A DNA stretch of 64,000 bases from Megaleporinus macrocephalus (lineage: Eukaryota; Chordata; Actinopteri; Characiformes; Anostomidae). The notes under the pieces were generated by a model. That model was not told where the DNA came from and did no database searches. It was given only the letters and a program-made list of their open reading frames with translations. The stretch lies in assembly GCA_021613375.1 (NCBI GenBank), contig CM038719.1, forward strand, positions 3,002,130-3,066,129. The letters run 5' to 3'. Below, one piece after another: positions 13,741 through 27,128 of the stretch. A program made the position numbers and the translations under genes. Positions within the stretch are counted from its first letter, which is position 1. Every line of letters starts with the position of its first letter.

Positions 13741-13859
13741 CCCGTCTGGAAATAATATCTTTTATATATAATAACGTTCCTGAGTGACTAAAACCTGCAG
13801 ACTACTGTAGGTGGTGACTTGTATAAATAACTACAAAGAAATCTTGAACTTGCAGCCTT

Positions 13860-14460
13860 TAAATGCCTAAATCAATCAATCAATCAACCTTATTTAATCT
13901 CGGAGTACATTGAGGGTGGTCCTCATTTACAATGTAGCCGAGCATTATGCATTGTAGGGGGATTGATAAAATAAAATAAAAAGACCCAGCATTTTACTAA
14001 GATGTAGAAACAAAATATTATAGAATAAAATAAGATATAAAACAAATAAGACAAAAATTTAAAAAAATTAAAGTAGGAATCAATAAAATCATAGGTAAGA
14101 AAATCTATGGTAATAAAAAAAATAAAGACTACAGATAAATAAATAAAACTTAATACATAAAAGGGTCAAATGTAAGTAAACAATAACTAAGAACAAAAGA
14201 AGAAAATAAGAAAACGACAAAGAAAGATAAAAATAAAACAGCTTTAAAAACAAAATTAAAAAGGAAATTAAAAGTTAACTAAAAATTTTAAATAAAAAAA
14301 AACTCTGGGTGCCTGAAGGATGATCCAATCAGTGGAGCGAGTCTGGTAGGTTGTGTTATTTTTAATAAGCGTTTGTGTGATGTACAGTGGCATATGGCCA
14401 GAAAGTGCTTTACAAATAAAAATCAACCTTAAATAAGATTAAAAATGTGTTTAATCTTAG
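13860..14460. repeat. AT-rich interspersed-repeat-like sequence
   Basis: It begins with (AATC)n and the words CTCGGAGTACATTGAGG and TTTACAATGTAGCCGAGC, which I recall as a recurrent fish repeat. It then becomes extremely A-rich (14000-14310) and ends near CAGAAAGTGCTTTACAAATA. It probably holds one or two retroelement or DNA-element remnants in a coro1a intron. I see no gene. Confidence 0.4.
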
Positions 14461-14635
14461 ATTTGCACGATAACAGCTGCCAAAAAGTCCCGTTATACAG
14501 GTTCTGACATCATCGGTATGAACAACCAGCAGTTCCATCACTTCTCAACCATGTACTTCCACCATGATGTCATACGTGGGTCTCCAGTGTTGATGGTTAT
14601 GCAGTGATGTTCTAACCATCTGACAGAATTTATAA

Positions 14636-14884
<249 letters not shown>

Positions 14885-15029
14885 TAACATTAAGATCGAG
14901 GAGATTCTCCTTACTGCAATATATCAGCGCCACCCTGTGGAAAAAAACGTATATATCCATTTTTGTCCATTTTTACTTTTTTTTTTTTCTTTGAACACTA
15001 GAGCTGATCTTTACATCCTGTGAAAGTTT

Positions 15030-16550
15030 CACAATGAGCGGCCAAATAGGAACGCTCCAAAATAGATCGGACAAATGTCTGGTTCCATTGACTCATATTG
15101 AAAGTGAAGTCAGTTTTGGTTCTCTCCTGTATAGTTGCGAGTCTGGACAGAGATGATGTTCCTCTGATAATCTTACTGATCATACAGAGTCAGACTGTAC
15201 TTGTACTGTGTTTTACAGTTAGACTAAAGCTAAGCAGTCTCTCACACAGTCAATTACACATACCAACACAATGAAAGACAGTCAGAGAGAAAGAGAGAGA
15301 GAGAGAGAACCGAGGCAGGCTGCGTTCTGAGCTGACAGAACAAACAGTCTCTTGAAGCATCTTCAGCGAAGTGAGGAGGAGATGTGTCATTGCTAAACGC
15401 ACCTACGTGTCAGGACGGACAGAGAAACAGAAATGAAGCTTCCTAAGGCCTGCAGAGCTCAGTTCCCACGATAGCTGTGTTGTGTTGCTGCTGTTTAGCA
15501 TGTACAGCATCACCCACAGTCTCAGGATATCACTCACACGAGGAAGTCTAACCCAACAGAAAGTACTGAACACATGCAGTGGCTGGATTCACTACTGGTT
15601 CCATTTCCAGGACTTGTGAAGGGCTGCTGTGGCCAAAATAAAAAAAAAAAGTCTATCTCTAACACATCGCTGCTGTCGTATCAATACAGTGTATGCCCCC
15701 CTTTACATTAAGTGTAGATTTTAAGATAAACTAATAAAAAGAAATGGCCCAAAATAACAGTTTGGTTATTTATTGACGTCTGGTTCCATTGACTTCCATT
15801 ATAAGTAACGTGGGTTTGAATTTCTCCTGTAATGTTATCATTCTGGAGATCCTGACAGCAGCGATATGTTCTAAACATGCATACAGTGGCCTGACGGAGA
15901 GATTTTCTGCTGTAAAGGTGGAGAAAACCCACTTCCGGTTAAGAATCTTGAAGGTGGGAGGAGCTTCAGGGTGGGTTCATGGGGACAGGCTGCGTTTTCC
16001 CTATCAGGCTAACGCAGAAGGAAGTCACATAACGTTACTGCTGGTGTGGGGTTGGCTTTATGACCCCATACAGAAATCTGGTATATGGCCATATAGGGTG
16101 AAGCATGTATGTTAAAATATATGCAGTGTGTATGTGTGTGAGGTTTAAATACTAGGCATATGTGCATGTTTTAGGGATAATACATAGATGCTCAATATAC
16201 ATTCATAATGCAAATATATAAATATGGATCGTACATGTACTGTATGTCAGATATGATGTTTAATACAAAAGATTTAAAAGCAAAAAAATCAAAATGAAAT
16301 ACAAAATAACATCAAATTATTGTATAACTGTAACATACACCATCCATATCAAGTAATGTACGTTTATCATATATTCACATATATCATCGCTGTCCAAAGA
16401 GAAACATGTATCATCAATTTTTATACATCATTTGTCGTTTAGTGATGAATGGATTAATAGAAATGCTCCAAAATATCATGGATAAAATTCTGGTTCCATA
16501 GACTTACATTGAAATAGAAGTAAGTTCCCTTTTTGGAGAAACTTGTTTTT
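15030..16550. repeat. Several copies of the TGGTTCCATTGACTT dispersed family
   Basis: Related segments lie at about 15035-15125, 15775-15830 and 16440-16545, each with CTGGTTCCATTGACT or CTGGTTCCATAGACT and, in two, AATGCTCCAAAATA. They belong to the same family as the hairpin at 690-790. A short GA microsatellite is at 15286-15309. The rest of 14771-17410 is AT-rich intronic sequence with no exon that I can see. Confidence 0.5.
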
Positions 16551-17410
16551 TTAATTGGACAGTGACGTGTATGTGTTGACATATATATGTTTCATATTAA
16601 AAAAACTGACAATTTTAAATAAGTTACCATTAATGTTACATGTATGTCAATTTATAATTAATTCTGATATATGGGAGGCTAATATATGCGAACATATGTC
16701 ATATACAGTACTAAGTAAAACTGTTAGGCACCTAAGCACATTGTTTAAAACATATTTATTATAGCAATAAATAGCCTGAGTTATCACATAAACTTGTTTA
16801 AATGCATCACCAGCACACTTGATTTAGTATAATGAAGCACTGATTAGCCAAAGCAGGTGTTGGATAATAACCACAATGAATATTAACATACATGCATTTT
16901 TAAAATTGTAATATTTGTAGGAACCTAAAGTTTTCACACACTTCTGGATTCAAAATCTTTATATTTACATATATTGTATTTCCATATATGATGTATAATA
17001 TATTTGCATGCATGCTGGGTGCTGAAGAGAGAGCACTGGTGAATGGAAATGATACAAATTTGTGAAACTAAAGTTTTGGGACACAATGCTATCACAAAAC
17101 ATAAACAATAACATATTAAACACTAGTTCAGTAGACCAGAATTCATATTTAGCACCGTCGACTATCTCCATGCACTGCAGCATACAACTCACTGCCACCC
17201 TGTGGCCAAATTATGAAATGCAGCTATTTATACACGTCTTTAATGGCTGCCTTTCAGTTTTCTCCTCACAGTTAATCCTGATCAGAGGTCCTCAAATCCA
17301 GACCTTCAGTCCAGTTTGTGTTCTGGGATTTTATAAACACTGATAAGTGAGACAGTAGCTGACTGATCAGTTACATCAACATTCTAAACTACCAGCAAAA
17401 ACTAAACTCA

Positions 17411-18113
17411 GGCTCTGTCTCAAACCCTAGTGAGAGTCTAAGTAGGCTGTCTAGATAGTGAGTGTGTAAGTAGGCTGTCTAGGTAGTGAGTGTGTAAGTA
17501 GGCTGTCTAGGTAGTGAGTGTGTAAGTAGGCTGTCTAGGTAGTGAGTGTGTAAGTAGGCTGTCTAGGTAGTGAGTGTGTAAGTAGGCTGTCTAGGTAGTG
17601 AGTGTGTAAGTATCAGTGTTCTCTCCTCATCTCTCCTCATAAAACAGATTACTGAGACGCTCTAGTTAGAGAGAGACTGCGTCACGGCTTGTTCCCCCCA
17701 CTGCAGCACGCCACCGGTGGTTTAGCTGGTTGCTGGCTGTCCAAAACAATCTGTTTGCATAAATGCTAATGTCTGGAGTATAAAGTGTAAATGGTGAAGG
17801 ACTCGTTACAGAGTTGATAATAAAATACTGTTTTGTGTGATTATACGACCAGAAACTCATTAAAACTCCAGAGAATCAAAATAACTCACATTTTAAAACC
17901 ACTTCACTGCTCCTAGATTAGCCTGCGGTGCATCATGGGATTGTCTTAGCGGCTGAGGAAGAGTTCGATGCTTCTTAAAATCAGGTCTAAATAAGGTTCC
18001 TCAGTAGCAGCATGTTTAAGGTATGTTAGAATTGGGACAGTCTACATGTCGGGTGAGGCATAGTGTGATGTAAAATGCTGCCTATGTAGGAGATCACTAG
18101 GTTCTGAGACCTA
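17411..18113. mobile_element. Nonautonomous TIR element with internal 28-bp array (copy B, inverted)
   Basis: This is the reverse-complement relative of 4151-4946. The left end is CTGTCTCAAACCCTAGTGAG and the right end, reversed, is GGTCTCAGAACCTAGTGATC. The 28-bp unit (AGTAGGCTGTCTAGGTAGTG with AGTGTGTA) is present about six times at 17435-17610, again next to the TIR. The body shares the segment near 17640-18060 with copy A. Copy number of the unit differs between copies, so the array changed after or during transposition. It ends about 60 bp before a coro1a exon. Confidence 0.75.
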
Positions 18114-18142
18114 CAGAAACTGGACTGGATGTTCAGATCTAA

Positions 18143-18319
<177 letters not shown>

Positions 18320-18409
18320 TAAACATCACATACACACCTGTATAAACACACTTTCTTATAATATAATATAATATATATAATATACAGTATAATATATTTA
18401 ATATATTAA

Positions 18410-19262
<853 letters not shown>

Positions 19263-19296
19263 TGCTTGAGTGGGTTGATCAGATGTGAGATGTCTG

Positions 19297-19668
19297 TGAT
19301 CAGGTGATCTGGCGATCAGGTGATCTGGTGATCTGGTGATCAGGTGATCTGGTGATCTGGCGATCAGGCGATCTGGTGCTCTGGTGATCTGATGATCTGG
19401 TGATCTGGTGATCTGGTGATCAGGTGATCTGGTGATCTGGTGATCTGGCGATCTGGCGATCTGGTGCTCTGGTGATCTGGTGCTCTGGTGCTCTGGTGAT
19501 CAGGTGATCTGGTGATCTGGTGATCTGGTGATCAGGTGATCTGGTGATCTGGTGATCTGGTGATCAGGTGATCTGGTGATCTGGCGATCAGGCGATCTGG
19601 TGCTCTGGTGATCAGGTGATCTGGTGATCTGGTGAACAGGTGATCTGGTGCTCTGGCGATCTGGTGCT
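19297..19668. repeat. 9-bp minisatellite (GTGATCTGG)n
   Basis: About 40 units of GTGATCTGG with variants GTGATCAGG, GCGATCTGG and GTGCTCTGG. It ends about 25 bp before the exon at 19695, so the 3' splice region (TGTATGTTCCAG) is squeezed against it. Minus-strand frames reading HQITRSPD repeats are artefacts. Confidence 0.95.
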
Positions 19669-19694
19669 GAAGCTGTGTGTTCTGTATGTTCCAG

Positions 19695-19910
19695 TCGGAT
19701 CTGTTCCAGGAAGACCTGTATCCGGACACTATGGGGCCGGAGCCGTCGGTGGAGGCTGATGATTGGTTCGCTGGTAAGGAGGGGCAGCCCATCCTCATCT
19801 CCCTGAAGGACGGCTTCGTGGCCACCACCAAAAACAAAGAGTTCAAAGTCATCAAGAGCCTCATGTCCACCACAGCAGCGTCCAGTGGTCCGAGGAACGG
19901 CAACGGAGCG
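19695..19910 (+). CDS. coro1a: Coronin-1A coding exon (residues ~355-426)
   Basis: A 216-bp in-phase exon after GTATGTTCCAG and before GTACGA. It encodes SDLFQEDLYPDTMGPEPSVE, DDWFAGKEGQPILISLKDGF and a Ser/Thr/Asn-rich tail ending RNGNGA. The first half is the conserved C-terminal extension (DLFQ-DLYP, PILISL). The tail is the variable linker between propeller and coiled coil, the least conserved part of the family. Confidence 0.96.
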
Positions 19911-19980
19911 GTACGACCATAACACCATAGCAACCTCTCCAATCACACATCAGACTGAGAATCAGATATCTGATTATAAC

Positions 19981-20160
19981 ACTCTCTCTCTCAATCTCTC
20001 TCTCCCCTCTCTATCTCTTCCTCTCTCTATCTCTATCTCCTTCTCTCTCTCTCCCCTCTCTATCTCTTCCTCTCTCTATCTCTATCTCCTTCTCTCTCTC
20101 TCTTCTCTCTCATTCTCTCTCTCTCTTACTCTCTCTCTCTCACTCTCTCTCTCTGTCTCA

Positions 20161-20191
<31 letters not shown>

Positions 20192-20193
20192 AG
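19981..20193. repeat. (CT)n-rich tract filling the last coro1a intron
   Basis: About 210 bp of nearly pure pyrimidine (CTCTCT with CCCCTCTCTATCTCTTCC units) runs directly into the acceptor CTCTCAG at 20193. It therefore doubles as an extreme polypyrimidine tract. The whole intron is only 283 bp. Confidence 0.95.
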
Positions 20194-20286
20194 GATGTAC
20201 AGGCTCTGCAGAGTGAAGTGAAGGAGCTGAGGGAGATGGTGGAGGAGCTGACTAAACGAGTGAGCGAGCTGGAGAGCAAAAACTGA
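20194..20286 (+). CDS. coro1a: Coronin-1A last coding exon, coiled coil and stop
   Basis: The exon encodes 30 residues and TGA: DVQALQSEVKELREMVEELT then KRVSELESKN. Hydrophobic residues at heptad spacing (L, V, L, M/V, L, V, L) form the C-terminal coiled coil. RVSELE fits the R-h-x-x-h-E trimerisation pattern known from coronin-1, so a homotrimer is likely. The protein ends a few residues sooner than mammalian CORO1A. Confidence 0.96.
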   Translation, partial: DVQALQSEVKELREMVEELTKRVSELESKN

Positions 20287-20590
20287 AGGCCGGAGGTTCA
20301 AACTTGACTGCTAATGTGAAACGACCGTGCGAGTGTTGAGAGCGGATAGGAGGAGAGGAGGAGAGGAGGAGGAGGAGAGGAGGAGGAGAGAGAGATGGAG
20401 AAAGAGCTGTGGTGGTTTCTGAAGGGATAACAAAGACATTGCAGCTTCTTACAAACCAAATTTTGCTCTTCAGGGATTTAGATTTTCATTCTAAGACGTT
20501 TTTTTTATTATGAGCAGTTTTTTGTAAACTCGTTTAATATATTTGTCTCAAAACATCCAAATAAATAAATATCACCAGTATTTTAACCAT
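20287..20590 (+). other. coro1a: coro1a 3' UTR with poly(A) signal
   Basis: After the stop comes a purine tract (20348-20400, GGA/GAG repeats), then AT-rich sequence. Overlapping AATAAA hexamers occur at 20560-20565 and 20564-20569, which would place cleavage near 20580-20595. The UTR is about 300 nt. The coro1a mRNA converges on the claudin gene about 10.8 kb downstream. Confidence 0.75.
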
Positions 20591-20599
20591 ACTCTGCCT

Positions 20600-23140
20600 C
20601 CACATTACTCACAGACCTGTCCGGGCCCCACCTGCTAAGGTGTGGTGTTGTAGTAACGGTTGCTAGGTCGGACAAGCTTTACACTAATGCAAGCGCATCA
20701 TCGCTGTCCAAAGAAAAACAAGTGTCATCAAAAACTGTCTTTACTTACAATGTAAGTCAATGGAACCAGAACTATTTCTGAGTGACTTTGGAGCGTTTCT
20801 ATTGGTCCATTCATCATGAAAGTATTAGACAGTGTAAACGGCAGCTGCTGTGTTTAAATGATGTTGAAAAAAAAGAAAGATATGTTTTGTTATTGGACAG
20901 TGATGATATTTAACAGAGTTTTCACAGAAGCCTCAACAACTGAATATAATATTAACTGTCCGGCTTCCATTAATTTCAGGAGGTTCACTTTCAGTTCAGA
21001 CTCACCTCCAACGTTCAGTCCTAGAAGCTGCTTCTGCTTCTCACCATCCAAACAACCAGCCAAACACACTCAGTGATGCTGAGTCTAGACTCTGGGGTGG
21101 TCAGTCCAGTCTCTATAGTGTATCCTTCCACATGTTACACAACCCAATCCAGATGTTGTCCACAAACTTGCACTGATCCTCCAGCCCATGTGACCGATAG
21201 TTTAAGATGTGGTCCAGAAGGTCTTACATTGCTTTTGCATTGCTGCTGCCTTCAGTTACAGAAGATCTCAGTCTCAACAGTTCATAAAACCTAAAGCTTC
21301 ACTCCGGTTCTGGTGTTCTGGCCCAATGTTCTACTTTCTACTAATCTGTTTCTCAGTGAGGAGCTTCATGAACAACTACGCATCCTTTCAGACCCCACAG
21401 TGTTGAGGTGTCTTCTCCCAGTGGAAGGAAAGACAGAAACACCTGTGGATGTTCTCAGATCTGATGCAGCTTTGGGTTGAAATTATTGTAATTCTTATTT
21501 AAGGTACATAGAGCTGTTTTAGAATTGACCAAGTGAACTTGATATTAATTAAATGTACTTTTGGACTTAGGATGGGTTTTAACTGGTGATGTGTTGATAA
21601 AACTGGGCTGATGTGGTTCTAGTAAGGACTCTGGTTGCAGCGTTCTGGATTACCTGAAGGTTGTTTAGCTTGTTTACTGGAGCGTCCAGACAGCCGGGCA
21701 TTACAGTGATCCAGCCTTGTGGTAAGAAAGGCGCGCCTGCATCCTGTCAGCATTTCTTAACTTACTAATACTTCAGAGATGAGGTAAGACTGTCTACATG
21801 AGGCTGACACAACTGAGACGTTTTCAAGATTTAACATTTAATAAGATGAAGAAGAAGAAGAAGAAGAAGAACCTCTGTCCCATCAGAGCTGAGTAGGAGG
21901 CCCATCTTCTACATCTAAATACATTGAAGTTCATCATCTGGTTTAATGGGTATATAGAATTAGGTCTGTACACGTGTGGACGTTGCCAACGTTGTTGTTA
22001 TAATTAGCTATCCAGTACAGCGTTTCATACAAGCCCCCCACCATTTTTAGGGGCTCAGACCTGATTAGACAACCTCATAATCCTAAATTACATGATCATT
22101 TTTTAATACTTGGCTGCAAATCCTGCAGGACACGGGATCAATGACTGTCTGAACCCTGTACGTATCACCGGATGCTGGGTTTCCTCCCTGGTGAAGCTCT
22201 ATCAGGTCTTTACTGCTGCTGTCCTCACCTCCTGTTTGTTCTTGGGAGTGTTTTACCTTCAGTAAGTGAAATACACGTGTAGTCGGATTGAGCTGCGATG
22301 ATTGACTCAGCTGTTTACCTTCGTCGTCTTACAAAAGTGGTGGGTTGTTTTCTCAGGATGATTCATTGGCCTACTGCACTGTGAAGCATGGTTGAAGCGT
22401 GAGCAGATAATCATCATCATCAGCAAATACAAGGGAACCCGATCCACTGGCAGCCATATGTGCCCATTTCATAATACTACCTCCACCGTGCTTTGGAGTC
22501 CATAAGATGTTGTTCCAAAGCTGTACAGGTTAAGCTCACTGGTTTTCACTTGTTGTTGGTTGACCAACTGCTGTGAGGGGTCATCCACCACCGTTGTTTA
22601 TTATCATCTTCTGAGTTATCGTGATTCTGTGTTGACCAGTACAAGCTACCGCTTAAAGAATGCACCGAATACTTGTTGTTATGTTTTTGCCATCTCTCTC
22701 TGATAGCTTTGTTTTGATTTTCCATCCCAGTGATGACCGGTTAGCCAAGCCTTTTAGACTTCATATCGAAAGAGAGTCCAAATGCAAATGCCACACTTGA
22801 AATCAACTTTTATTAGCTTGAAAAGCTAAGCAGCCAACTGTCCGATTATTTTTGGTATCTTAAAAATAAGGGGCTACATATGGAAATGACTGTAATTCCT
22901 AAATTGGTTGCCCAGTTGGAGTGTAAGGCTAGCACTTTGTGCTCACAATCATTATTTCATTTTAACTCCACTAAACTGCACCAGAGAGCTAAAATAACAA
23001 TATATATGTCAGTGTCCAAATATTTATGGACCTGTCTGTGCTGCCAGATACTAAATGGATGGGGACTTTTATTTTGAATATCAATATCAGGTCCTTTCAG
23101 CTCTCGTGCTTCACACAAAAAGCTGAGAAACACACAAGAC
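20600..23140. repeat. Intergenic spacer with old interspersed repeats
   Basis: No gene is visible. 20698-20830 is a fuller copy of the TGGTTCCATTGACTT family. 21590-21740 (TTGCAGCGTTCTGGATTACC, TTACAGTGATCCAGCCTTGT) and 22130-23075 (GATGCTGGGTTTCCTCCCTG; TCCAAATATTTATGGACCTG) have wording I recall from widespread teleost repeats, but I cannot name the families with certainty. A short (GAA)n lies at 21847-21870. The reading frames here (60-80 codons) lack any recognisable domain. Confidence 0.45.
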
Positions 23141-23143
23141 ATG

Positions 23144-26100
23144 CGTCCGAAATCTCCTACTTGTCTACCACTCAGTAGTAAATCAGTAGGCGAGCGTGGC
23201 TAGTATGTCTGAATACTCAGTAGTAAATCAGTAGGCGAGCGCGGCTAGTATGTCTGAATACTCAGTAGTAAATCAGTAGGTGAGCGCGGCTAGTATGTCT
23301 GAATACTCAGTAGTAAATCAGTAGGCGAGCGTGGCTAGTATGTCTACCACTCAGTAGTAAATCAGTAGGCGAGCGCGGCTAGTATGTCTGAATACTCAGT
23401 AGTAAATCAGTAGGCGAGCGCGGCTAGTATGTCTGAATACTCAGTAGTAAATCAGTAGGCGAGCGCGGCTAGTATGTCTGAATACTCAGTAGTAAATAAG
23501 TAGGCGAGCGTGGCTAGTATGTCTGAATACTCAGTAGGTAATCAGTAGGTGAGCGCGGCTAGTATGTCTGAATACTCAGTAGTAAATCAGTAGGCGAGCG
23601 CGGCTAGTATGTCTGAATACTCAGTAGTAAATCAGTAGGCGAGCGCGGCTAGTATGTCTGAATACTCAGTAGTAAATCAGTAGGCGAGCGCGGCTAGTAT
23701 GTCTGAATACTCAGTAGTAAATCAGTAGCTGAGCGCGGCTAGTATGTCTGAATACTCAGTAGTAAATCAGTAGGCGAGCGCGGCTAGTATGTCTGAATAC
23801 TCAGTAGTAAATCAGTAGCTGAGCGCGGCTAGTATGTCTGAATACTCAGTAGTAAATCAGTAGGCGAGCGCGGCTAGTATGTCTGAATACTCAGTAGTAA
23901 ATCAGTAGGTGAGCGCGGCTAGTATGTCTGAATACTCAGTAGTAAATCAGTAGGCGAGCGCGGCTAGTATGTCTGAATACTCAGTAGTAAATCAGTAGGC
24001 GAGCGCGGCTAGTATGTCTGAATACTCAGTAGTAAATCAGTAGGCGAGTGCGGCTAGCATGTCTGAATACTCAGTATTAAATCAGTAGGCGAGGGCTGCT
24101 AGTATGTCTGAATACTCAGTAGTGAAATCAGTAGGTGAACGTGGCTAGTATGTCTGAATACTCAGTAGTAAATCAGTAGGCGAGGGCGGCTAGTATGTCT
24201 GAATACTCAGTAGTAAATCAGTAGCTGAGCGCGGCTAGTATGTCTGAATACTCAGTAGTAAATCAGTAGGCGAGCGCGGCTAGTATGTCTGAATACTCAG
24301 TAGTAAATCAGTAGGTGAGCGTGGCTAGTATGTCTGAATACTCAGTAGTAAATCAGTAGGCGAGCGCGGCTAGTATGTCTGAATACTCAGTATTAAATCA
24401 GTAGGCGAGCGTGGCTAGTATGTCTGAATACTCAGTAGTAAATCAGTAGGCGAGGGCGGCTAGTATGTCTGAAAACTCAGTAGTAAATCAGTAGGCGAGC
24501 GCGGCTAGTATGTCTGAATACTCAGTAGTAAATCAGTAGGCGAGTGCGGCTAGTATGTCTGAATACTCAGTAGTAAATCAGTAGGCGAGTGCGGCTAGTA
24601 TGTCTGAATACTCAGTAGTAAATCAGTAGGCGAGCGTGGCTAATATGTCTGAATACTCAGTAGTAAATCAGTAGGTGAGCGCGGCTAGTATGTCTGAATA
24701 TTCAGTAGTAAATCAGTAGGCGAGGGCGGCTAGTATGTCTGAATACTCAGTAGTAAATCAGTAGGTGAGCGCGGCTAGTATGTCTGAATACTCAGTAGTA
24801 AATCAGTAGGCGAGCGCGGCTAGTATGTCTGAATACTCAGTAGTAAATCAGTAGGCGAGCGCGGCTAGTATGTCTGAATACTCAGTAGTAAATCAGTAGG
24901 CGAGCGTGGCTAGTATGTCTGAATACTCAGTAGTAAATCAGTAGGCGAGCGCGGCTAGTATGTCTGAATACTCAGTAGTAAATCAGTAGGCGAGCGCGGC
25001 TAGTATGTCTGAATACTCAGTAGTAAATCAGTAGGTGAGCGTGGCTAGTATGTCTGAATACTCAGTAGTAAATCAGTAGGCGAGCGCGGCTAGTATGTCT
25101 GAATACTCAGTATTAAATCAGTAGGCGAGCGTGGCTAGTATGTCTGAATACTCAGTAGTAAATCAGTAGGCGAGGGCGGCTAGTATGTCTGAAAACTCAG
25201 TAGTAAATCAGTAGGCGAGCGCGGCTAGTATGTCTGAATACTCAGTAGTAAATCAGTAGGCGAGTGCGGCTAGTATGTCTGAATACTCAGTAGTAAATCA
25301 GTAGGCGAGCGTGGCTAATATGTCTGAATACTCAGTAGTAAATCAGTAGGTGAGCGCGGCTAGTATGTCTGAATATTCAGTAGTAAATCAGTAGGCGAGC
25401 GCGGCTAGTATGTCTGAATACTCAGTAGTAAATCAGTAGGCGAGCGCGGCTCGTATGTCTGAATACTCAGTAGTAAATCAGTAGGCGAGCGCGGCTAGTA
25501 TGTCTGAATACTCAGTAGTAAATCAGTAGGCGAGCGCGGCTAGTATGTCTGAATACTCAGTAGTAAATCAGTAGGTGAGCGTGGCTAGTATGTCTGAATA
25601 CTCAGTAGTGAAATCAGTAGGTAAGCGTGGCTAGTATGTCTGAATACTCAGTAGTGAAATCAGTAGGTGAACGTGGCTAGTATGTCTGAATACTCAGTAG
25701 TAAATCAGTAGGCGAGGGCAGCTAGTATGTCTGAATACTCAGTAGTAAATCAGTAGGTGAGCGCGACTAGTATGTCTGAATACTCAGTAGTAAATCAGTA
25801 GGCGAGCCTGGCTAGTATGTCTGAATACTCAGTAGTAAATCAGTAGGTGAACGTGGCTAGTATGTCTGAATACTCAGTAGTGAAATCAGTAGGTGAGCGT
25901 GGCTAGTATGTCTGAATACTCAGTAGTGAAATCAGTAGGTGAACGTGGCTAGTATGTCTGAATACTCAGTAGTAAATCAGTAGGCGAGCGTGGCTAGTAT
26001 GTCTGAATACTCAGTAGTAAATCAGTAGGCGAGCGTGGCTAGTATGTCTGAATACTCAGTAGTAAATCAGTAGGCGAGCGTGGCTAGTATGTCTGAATAC

Positions 26101-26692
26101 TCAGTAGTAAATCAGTAGGCGAACGCGGCTAGTATGTCTGAATACTCAGTAGGTATTGAGTAGTAGTGAACAGTACCCGAATGACCTCCTGAATTAGCAG
26201 TCATGTTTATGTAGGTGAACACAGCACACTGCGTATCCCATGATTCACCTGGAGTGGTGGATGAATTCAGAGTGGAGTAAATAAACGGTGTAAAGCTGAA
26301 CGTCGGCTGTGTGTACGTAGCTACGGCTACTGAACTGCCGCTACAGAAGTTAGCGCCACTGCTGAGATAAACAATGATTACATTCCTCCCGTTTCATCTT
26401 CTCTGATCTACAGCTCCACACCGTCTGATACATAATCAGATAAAATCTCAGATCAGACTCACTAAAAGATCTAAATCTGTCAGTAAACGAGCTTTTAAAT
26501 GAACAGCAGGACTTTTACGGTGGTGGTCTGACGTGTTGAGTCACAGGACGCTGGTAATATGGTGGACGTAGTACGTCTGAGATTGTGTAGCTACTAAACC
26601 TCTCCTACTGAAATTACCTACTAGTCTACCGCTCGAACAGTATGTACTGACTCTAATCTAGTACCTACTGACTAGTAGATGATTTCGGACAC
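23144..26692. mobile_element. TIR element inflated by a 45-bp array
   Basis: The ends are inverted: GTCCGAAATCTCCTACTTG at the left and, reversed, GTCCGAAATCATCTACTAG at the right. The left TIR is followed at once by the 45-bp array (23166-26151). The right half (26152-26692) is unique sequence including a CCCATGATTCACC segment and ends in the TIR. The layout (TIR, tandem array, body with an ATGGGAT/CCCATGAT motif, TIR) parallels the elements at 4151 and 17411, although the sequences differ. There is no transposase frame and no clear target duplication. Confidence 0.65.
23166..26151. repeat. 45-bp minisatellite, about 66 units
   Basis: The unit is CAGTAGGCGAGCGCGGCTAG followed by TATGTCTGAATACTCAGTAG and TAAAT. 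Variants are limited: GGTGAGCG, GAGCGTGG, GAGTGCGG, GAGGGCGG, AGCTGAGC, and occasional 46-bp units with TGAAATC. A run of units at 24301-24660 is repeated at 25021-25340, an offset of 720 bp or 16 units. Each unit carries several CpG sites, so the array is a local CpG-rich block of about 3 kb. Confidence 0.95.
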
Positions 26693-27128
26693 ACCTAAGG
26701 AGAGTGCTGTGTGAGCCACAAGTAGACTAGAAACTAGTCCATCAAAATTGAATAAATGAAAGGCCCCACCTACTGGCCATCTAGTGGGATACCGCTGGTA
26801 AAAAACTTTAATCTTTACATCTAAAATGTTGAGGCTAGTTAGTATGTTGTAGAAAATGTTGTAGGTGCAGAGCTGTGCAGGCTAGCTAGCTTACATGCAA
26901 GTTGCAGTTAGCGTGAGAGATAGCCATGTTATATTAAATTTAATACAAATCACATTGAAATATATTGTAATTTTCAATTTAATTGTCTAACCGTGCATCA
27001 TGGTATGAAGTGGAGCTTCATACCATAGTAATTGTTAAAAGATATCCGGTTGTGTATATAATGTGAATAGTAGAGACTCTAGAACAGAAATTTGAGGGAC
27101 GCCATGTTTAACTTTTGTATGTGTAGAG

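Noticed and set aside
19500..19946. Minus-strand frames opposite a coronin exon
   Set aside because: They are shadows of the plus-strand exon at 19695-19910 joined to the 9-bp array.
23166..26151. Regular repeats that could suggest a CRISPR array
   Set aside because: The whole 45-bp unit is repeated with no unique spacers, and the genome is eukaryotic. The same applies to the other minisatellites.
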